DNA of 64,000 nucleotides from Sulfitobacter sp. HNIBRBA3233. Its GTDB lineage: Bacteria; Pseudomonadota; Alphaproteobacteria; Rhodobacterales; Rhodobacteraceae. Position numbers and translations under genes: made by a program. The stretch spans positions 620,001-684,000 of the forward strand of contig NZ_JBEFLP010000001.1 in assembly GCF_040149665.1 (NCBI RefSeq), given 5' to 3'. Shown piece after piece: positions 60,760 to 64,000 of this stretch. The notes beneath the pieces were generated by a model that was given only the letters and a program-made list of their open reading frames with translations, was not told where the DNA came from and ran no database searches. Every line of letters begins with the position of its first letter. Within the stretch, counting starts at the first letter, position 1.

Positions 60760-62853
60760 CTACTCCGCCGCAACCCCTTCCGTCTCGATCACGGGCTCCA
60801 TCCCGTCGAACTCTTCCTGCGACAGGTGGCATTTCACCTGATGACCGTCGGCCATCTTCCGCATCGGCGGGACCTCGGTCTCGCACAGGTTTCCCGGAAC
60901 CTTCGATTTCCAGCCACAGCGCGTCTGGAACGGACAGCCGGACGGCGGGTTCATCGCGGAAGGAATCTCGCCCTCCAGCACGATGCTTTTCTTCTTCACC
61001 CGCGTGTCCGCGATCGGCACCGCCGACAACAATGCCTCCGTATAAGGGTGGTAGGGCGGAGAGAAGACCTGCTGCGTTGTTCCCAGTTCGACAACATGGC
61101 CCAGATACATCACCATGACGCGGTCCGCGAGATAGCGCACGATCGACAGATCGTGGCTGATGAACAGAAGCGTGGTCTTCTGCTCGCGCTGGATCTCCAT
61201 CAGCAGATCGGTGACCGCCGCCTGCACCGACACGTCCAGCGCCGATGTCGGCTCATCCGCGACAACGATGCGCGCATCGCCCGCAAAGGCGCGGGCAACG
61301 CCGACGCGCTGCTTCTGGCCCCCTGACAACTGCCGCGGCATCCGGGTCGCGAATTCGCGGGGCAGTTTCACCAGATCCAGAAGCTCCAGCATCCGCTGCC
61401 AGCGCTCCTTCTCGTTCTTGCCGATCTGAAAGATCTCCAGCGCCCGCACGATCTGGCGGCCCACCGACATCGACGGGTTGAGCGTATCGAACGGGTTCTG
61501 GAAGATCATCTGCACGTCGGCGACGTTCTGCGTCGTGCGTTTCTCGATGGGCACATCACCGATGCTCTTGTTGTCGAGCAGGATCTGCCCGTCCGTCGCC
61601 GTCTCGAGCCCCATCAGCACCTTCGCGAAAGTGGATTTGCCGCAGCCGGATTCGCCGACGATGGCCAGCGTCTCGCTCTCACGGGCCTCGAAACTCAGCG
61701 TCTCGTTTGCTTTCACCACCTTGGTCTGGCCGCCGCCGAAGAGGGCGTTCGCCGCGACCTGATAGTATTTCTTGAGATCCTGCATCTTCAGGATCACATC
61801 GCCAACCTCGCCCTTCTGCTTGACGATCGCATCCTCGGGGGGCGCGTTCCAGTCGATCTCGTCGAATTTCACACAGCGGGTGGCGTGGCGTTCATTGCCG
61901 GGCACGTCGAGCATCGGAATGGTGCCGCGGTCGCAGCGCCCGGCCTCGAAGTAGTTGCAGCGCGGGCCGAAATTGCACCCGTCGGGCCGCTCGTGCGGCA
62001 AGGGAAAGTTGCCGGGGATCGCAACCAGCGGCCGGGCGTTCTTGTCCGCGCCGGGCAGGGGGATCGACCGGAACAGGGCCTGCGTATAGGGGTGCTGCAT
62101 CTCGTCGAAGACATCGGCGATGGAGCCGCGCTCGACCGCCTCGCCGGAATACATCACGCAGATCCGGTCGCAGGTCTCCAGCACCAGCCCCAGGTTATGC
62201 GAGATGAACAGCATCGAGGTGCCGTATTTCTTGCCCAGATCCTTGACCAGTTCGACAACCGCCGCCTCGACAGTCACGTCGAGCGCCGTTGTCGGCTCGT
62301 CGAGGATCAAAAGCGACGGCTCGCTCATCAGCGCCATGGCAATCACGATGCGCTGCTGCTGGCCGCCGGACAGCTGGTGCGGATAGGCCTGAAGGATCCG
62401 CTTGGGATCGGGCAGTTTCACATCCGTCACCACCTGAAGCGCCCGCTCGTAGGCTTCCTTTTCCGACATCCCCGCGTGGATCATCGGCACTTCCATCAGC
62501 TGCTTGCCGATCCGCATCGCGGGGTTCAGCGATGCCATCGGCTCCTGATAGATCATCGCGATCTCGCTGCCGCGGATATCGCGCAGCTCCTCGTCGCTCA
62601 TCTCGGCCAGATCGCGGCCCTTGAACTTGATCGATCCGCCCACGATGCGACCGTTCTTGCCCAGATCCTGCATCACGCCCAGCGCGACGGTGGATTTGCC
62701 GCAGCCGGATTCCCCGACGAGACCAACCGCTTCACCCGGCTGCACGGCTACCGAAAAATCCATTACCGCGGGAATTTCCCGCAGCCGCGTGAAGAAAGAA
62801 ATCGACAGCTTGTCGATCTCCAGAATGGGCCCGTCATAGTCACGTTTCGCCAT
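60760..62853 (-). CDS. Fused ABC transporter ATPase, oligopeptide type (DppD-DppF fusion)
   Basis: A 697-aa protein with two complete ABC ATPase modules in one chain. Module 1: Walker A GESGCGKST at 47-55, signature LSGGQQQR, followed by a Cys-rich oligopeptide (HPY) C-terminal region with GPRCNYFEAGRC. Module 2: Walker A GESGCGKST near 402, signature LSGGQKQR, and again a Cys-rich end (CPFQTRCGW). Peptide transporters usually encode these as two genes. The ATG at 62853 follows GGAG. It serves the permease gene upstream at 62957. Substrate class: peptides or related compounds, not determined. Confidence 0.92.
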   Translation of the reverse strand: MAKRDYDGPILEIDKLSISFFTRLREIPAVMDFSVAVQPGEAVGLVGESGCGKSTVALGVMQDLGKNGRIVGGSIKFKGRDLAEMSDEELRDIRGSEIAMIYQEPMASLNPAMRIGKQLMEVPMIHAGMSEKEAYERALQVVTDVKLPDPKRILQAYPHQLSGGQQQRIVIAMALMSEPSLLILDEPTTALDVTVEAAVVELVKDLGKKYGTSMLFISHNLGLVLETCDRICVMYSGEAVERGSIADVFDEMQHPYTQALFRSIPLPGADKNARPLVAIPGNFPLPHERPDGCNFGPRCNYFEAGRCDRGTIPMLDVPGNERHATRCVKFDEIDWNAPPEDAIVKQKGEVGDVILKMQDLKKYYQVAANALFGGGQTKVVKANETLSFEARESETLAIVGESGCGKSTFAKVLMGLETATDGQILLDNKSIGDVPIEKRTTQNVADVQMIFQNPFDTLNPSMSVGRQIVRALEIFQIGKNEKERWQRMLELLDLVKLPREFATRMPRQLSGGQKQRVGVARAFAGDARIVVADEPTSALDVSVQAAVTDLLMEIQREQKTTLLFISHDLSIVRYLADRVMVMYLGHVVELGTTQQVFSPPYHPYTEALLSAVPIADTRVKKKSIVLEGEIPSAMNPPSGCPFQTRCGWKSKVPGNLCETEVPPMRKMADGHQVKCHLSQEEFDGMEPVIETEGVAAE

Positions 62854-62891
62854 GGTCTTCTCACTCCTCAGATCGCGCACAGGTCCCGATC

Positions 62892-62944
62892 TTCTCTATT
62901 TTGCCCGAAAACTCCGGGGAGCCCGAGGGGCTGGCCCCTCGGTC
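62892..62944 (-). repeat. Interspersed intergenic repeat, copy 2
   Basis: Read on the minus strand: GAGGGGCCAGCCCCTC, then CCCCGGAGTTT, then GGGCAAAATAGAGA. It shares three blocks in the same order with copy 1 (51705-51775), but lacks the middle GATCTGCGCG hairpin. It starts about 12 bp after the permease stop in the direction of that gene, the same relative position as copy 1. Confidence 0.8.
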
Positions 62945-62956
62945 CCGTCCTCTCGG

Positions 62957-64000
62957 TCAGTCCCTCAGGCTTTCTTCACGCAGACCGTCCGCCAGCAGGT
63001 TCAGCCCCAGCACCAGCGTCAGAAGCGACACCGCGGGGGCAATCGCCGCATGGGGATAGATCGACAACAGCCGTCGGCCCGCGTTGATCGTTGTCCCCCA
63101 GTCGGGGCTTTCCGACGCAAGGCCAAGGCCGAAGAAGCCCAGTGTTCCCAGCAGGATGGTCGTATAGCCGATGCGCAGACAGAAATCGACGATCAGCGGC
63201 CCGCGCGCGTTGGGCAGGATTTCCCACAGCATGATGTACCACGGACCCTCACCGCGGGTCTGCGCCGCGGCGACGTAGTCGCGGGTCTTGATGTCCATGG
63301 CAAGGCCCCGCACGATCCGGAAAACCGTGGGCGCGTTCACGAAAACGACGGAGACGAAAACCACCAGCAGGTTGGGGTCTATGTCAAACCCGTCGAGCCA
63401 GCGCGGCAAGCCCGGAATGACGTAGGTCGGCGTCGCCACGACCGCGCCATCGGTGCTCACCAGCGACAGGTACAGCCACGCGCCCACCCCCAGCACGACA
63501 ATCAGCAGCGGTGTGCGGAAGGTCGGCTGCGTGTAGTAGCGCGAATTCAGCAGGATCGCGAGAAAGATCAGCGGAAAGACGAAGAGGAACAGCGCCATGT
63601 AGTTGGGGATGCCGGTCAGCACGATCTCCGGTGTCACCAGCAGGTAGAACAGCAAGATCACCGGAAAGGCGAGGATCAGGTTCGCCAGAAACGACAGGAA
63701 CGTGTCGAGCTTGCCACCGTAATAGCCCGCAGGCAGCCCCAGTGTGATCCCCACCATGAAGGCAAAGAGCGTGGCGAATGGCGCGATCTTGACCACCACC
63801 CAGGCACCGTCGAACAGGCGGCTGAACACGTCGCGGGCAAGGTTGTCCCCGCCCAGCAGGAACCACTGGTACGCGCCTTCCTCGGCACCGCGCAGCGGCG
63901 TGCCCGGGGCTTCGTTTTTCATGCCCGAATACTGGCTCAGCGTGTCGTGCGTGGTGACCCAGTCCATGACCCCGCCGAAGAAGCCTGCATAGACCCAGAA
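62957..64000 (-). CDS. ABC transporter permease, oligopeptide type (OppC/DppC-like), 5'-truncated
   Basis: The frame stays open to the window edge, so the N-terminus is missing; 347 residues are visible. Several transmembrane helices are present, with the EAA-like loop DYVAAAQTRGEGPWYIMLWEILPNA that contacts the ATPase, and the typical ending GLNLLADGLREESLRD. The visible part is longer than most OppC proteins because of an extra hydrophobic region (about 140-200 of the visible part). It precedes the fused ATPase gene on the same strand, so they form one transporter operon. Confidence 0.9.
   Translation of the reverse strand, partial: FWVYAGFFGGVMDWVTTHDTLSQYSGMKNEAPGTPLRGAEEGAYQWFLLGGDNLARDVFSRLFDGAWVVVKIAPFATLFAFMVGITLGLPAGYYGGKLDTFLSFLANLILAFPVILLFYLLVTPEIVLTGIPNYMALFLFVFPLIFLAILLNSRYYTQPTFRTPLLIVVLGVGAWLYLSLVSTDGAVVATPTYVIPGLPRWLDGFDIDPNLLVVFVSVVFVNAPTVFRIVRGLAMDIKTRDYVAAAQTRGEGPWYIMLWEILPNARGPLIVDFCLRIGYTTILLGTLGFFGLGLASESPDWGTTINAGRRLLSIYPHAAIAPAVSLLTLVLGLNLLADGLREESLRD

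Overview
The window is a GC-rich stretch of a marine alphaproteobacterial chromosome, most likely Rhodobacteraceae (Roseobacter group). Supporting signs are small lineage-typical proteins (DUF2852, DUF6778, an RSP_2648-like PIN protein), a DksA with a degenerate zinc finger, the xerD-aroK-aroB neighbourhood, Hint-tailed RTX proteins, TRAP transport and FAD/GcvT dehydrogenases of the dimethylglycine/sarcosine type. No prophage, IS element, integrative element or CRISPR array was found. Most of the window reads as core or lineage-core chromosome. Both edges cut genes: prfB on the left and an oligopeptide-type ABC permease on the right.

Layout. 0-8 kb: prfB, an amidase, a Rieske oxygenase coupled to a 73-aa protein, an acidic possibly cold-shock-like protein, then ilvN and ilvB. 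ilvB is preceded by a complete, previously unlisted attenuator: a promoter, a 15-codon leader peptide rich in Leu/Val/Ile, an antiterminator helix and an intrinsic terminator. 8-16 kb: a Cache-domain two-component system facing an operon for a TRAP transporter with unusually large membrane subunits, then a Ca/Na exchanger. 16-26 kb: bpt, RDD and DUF2852 membrane proteins, glnE with a small coupled gene, a DUF6778 lipoprotein, an RlmI-like methyltransferase coupled to a PIN protein, an M48 protease, and a divergent osmC/ohrR-like pair with four operator-like elements between them. 26-35 kb: a MoxR / DUF2927 / small membrane protein / VWA cluster, dksA, a flavin monooxygenase, an arginase-ornithine cyclodeaminase operon with a divergent Lrp-type regulator, dsbB-yqaA and tRNA-Leu(CAA).

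35-45 kb is the most unusual part. An 820-bp gene-poor stretch leads into a 2209-aa RTX protein with ten tandem cadherin-like repeats and a C-terminal Hint (hedgehog/intein-type) domain. A 366-aa RTX-Hint paralogue follows. The large protein appears to contain the remnant of a second RTX-pre-Hint unit at its N-terminal side. 45-52 kb: two paralogous FAD-GcvT dehydrogenases flank a DUF2254 membrane protein. 52-64 kb: a CNNM/CorC-type protein, a metallophosphoesterase relative that has lost key metal ligands, xerD, two uncharacterised envelope genes, aroK-aroB, ssb, a lytic transglycosylase, and an ABC transporter whose two ATPases are fused in one chain.

How the genes work together. ilvBN makes branched-chain amino acid precursors under attenuation control. 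The Cache sensor and regulator probably govern the adjacent TRAP carboxylate importer. Arginase plus ornithine cyclodeaminase turns arginine into proline. The two DMGDH-like enzymes, and perhaps the Rieske oxygenase, point to N-methyl amine (betaine-type) catabolism. An interspersed intergenic repeat occurs twice, each time just after a stop codon. All assignments come from reading the sequence; no database search was run.
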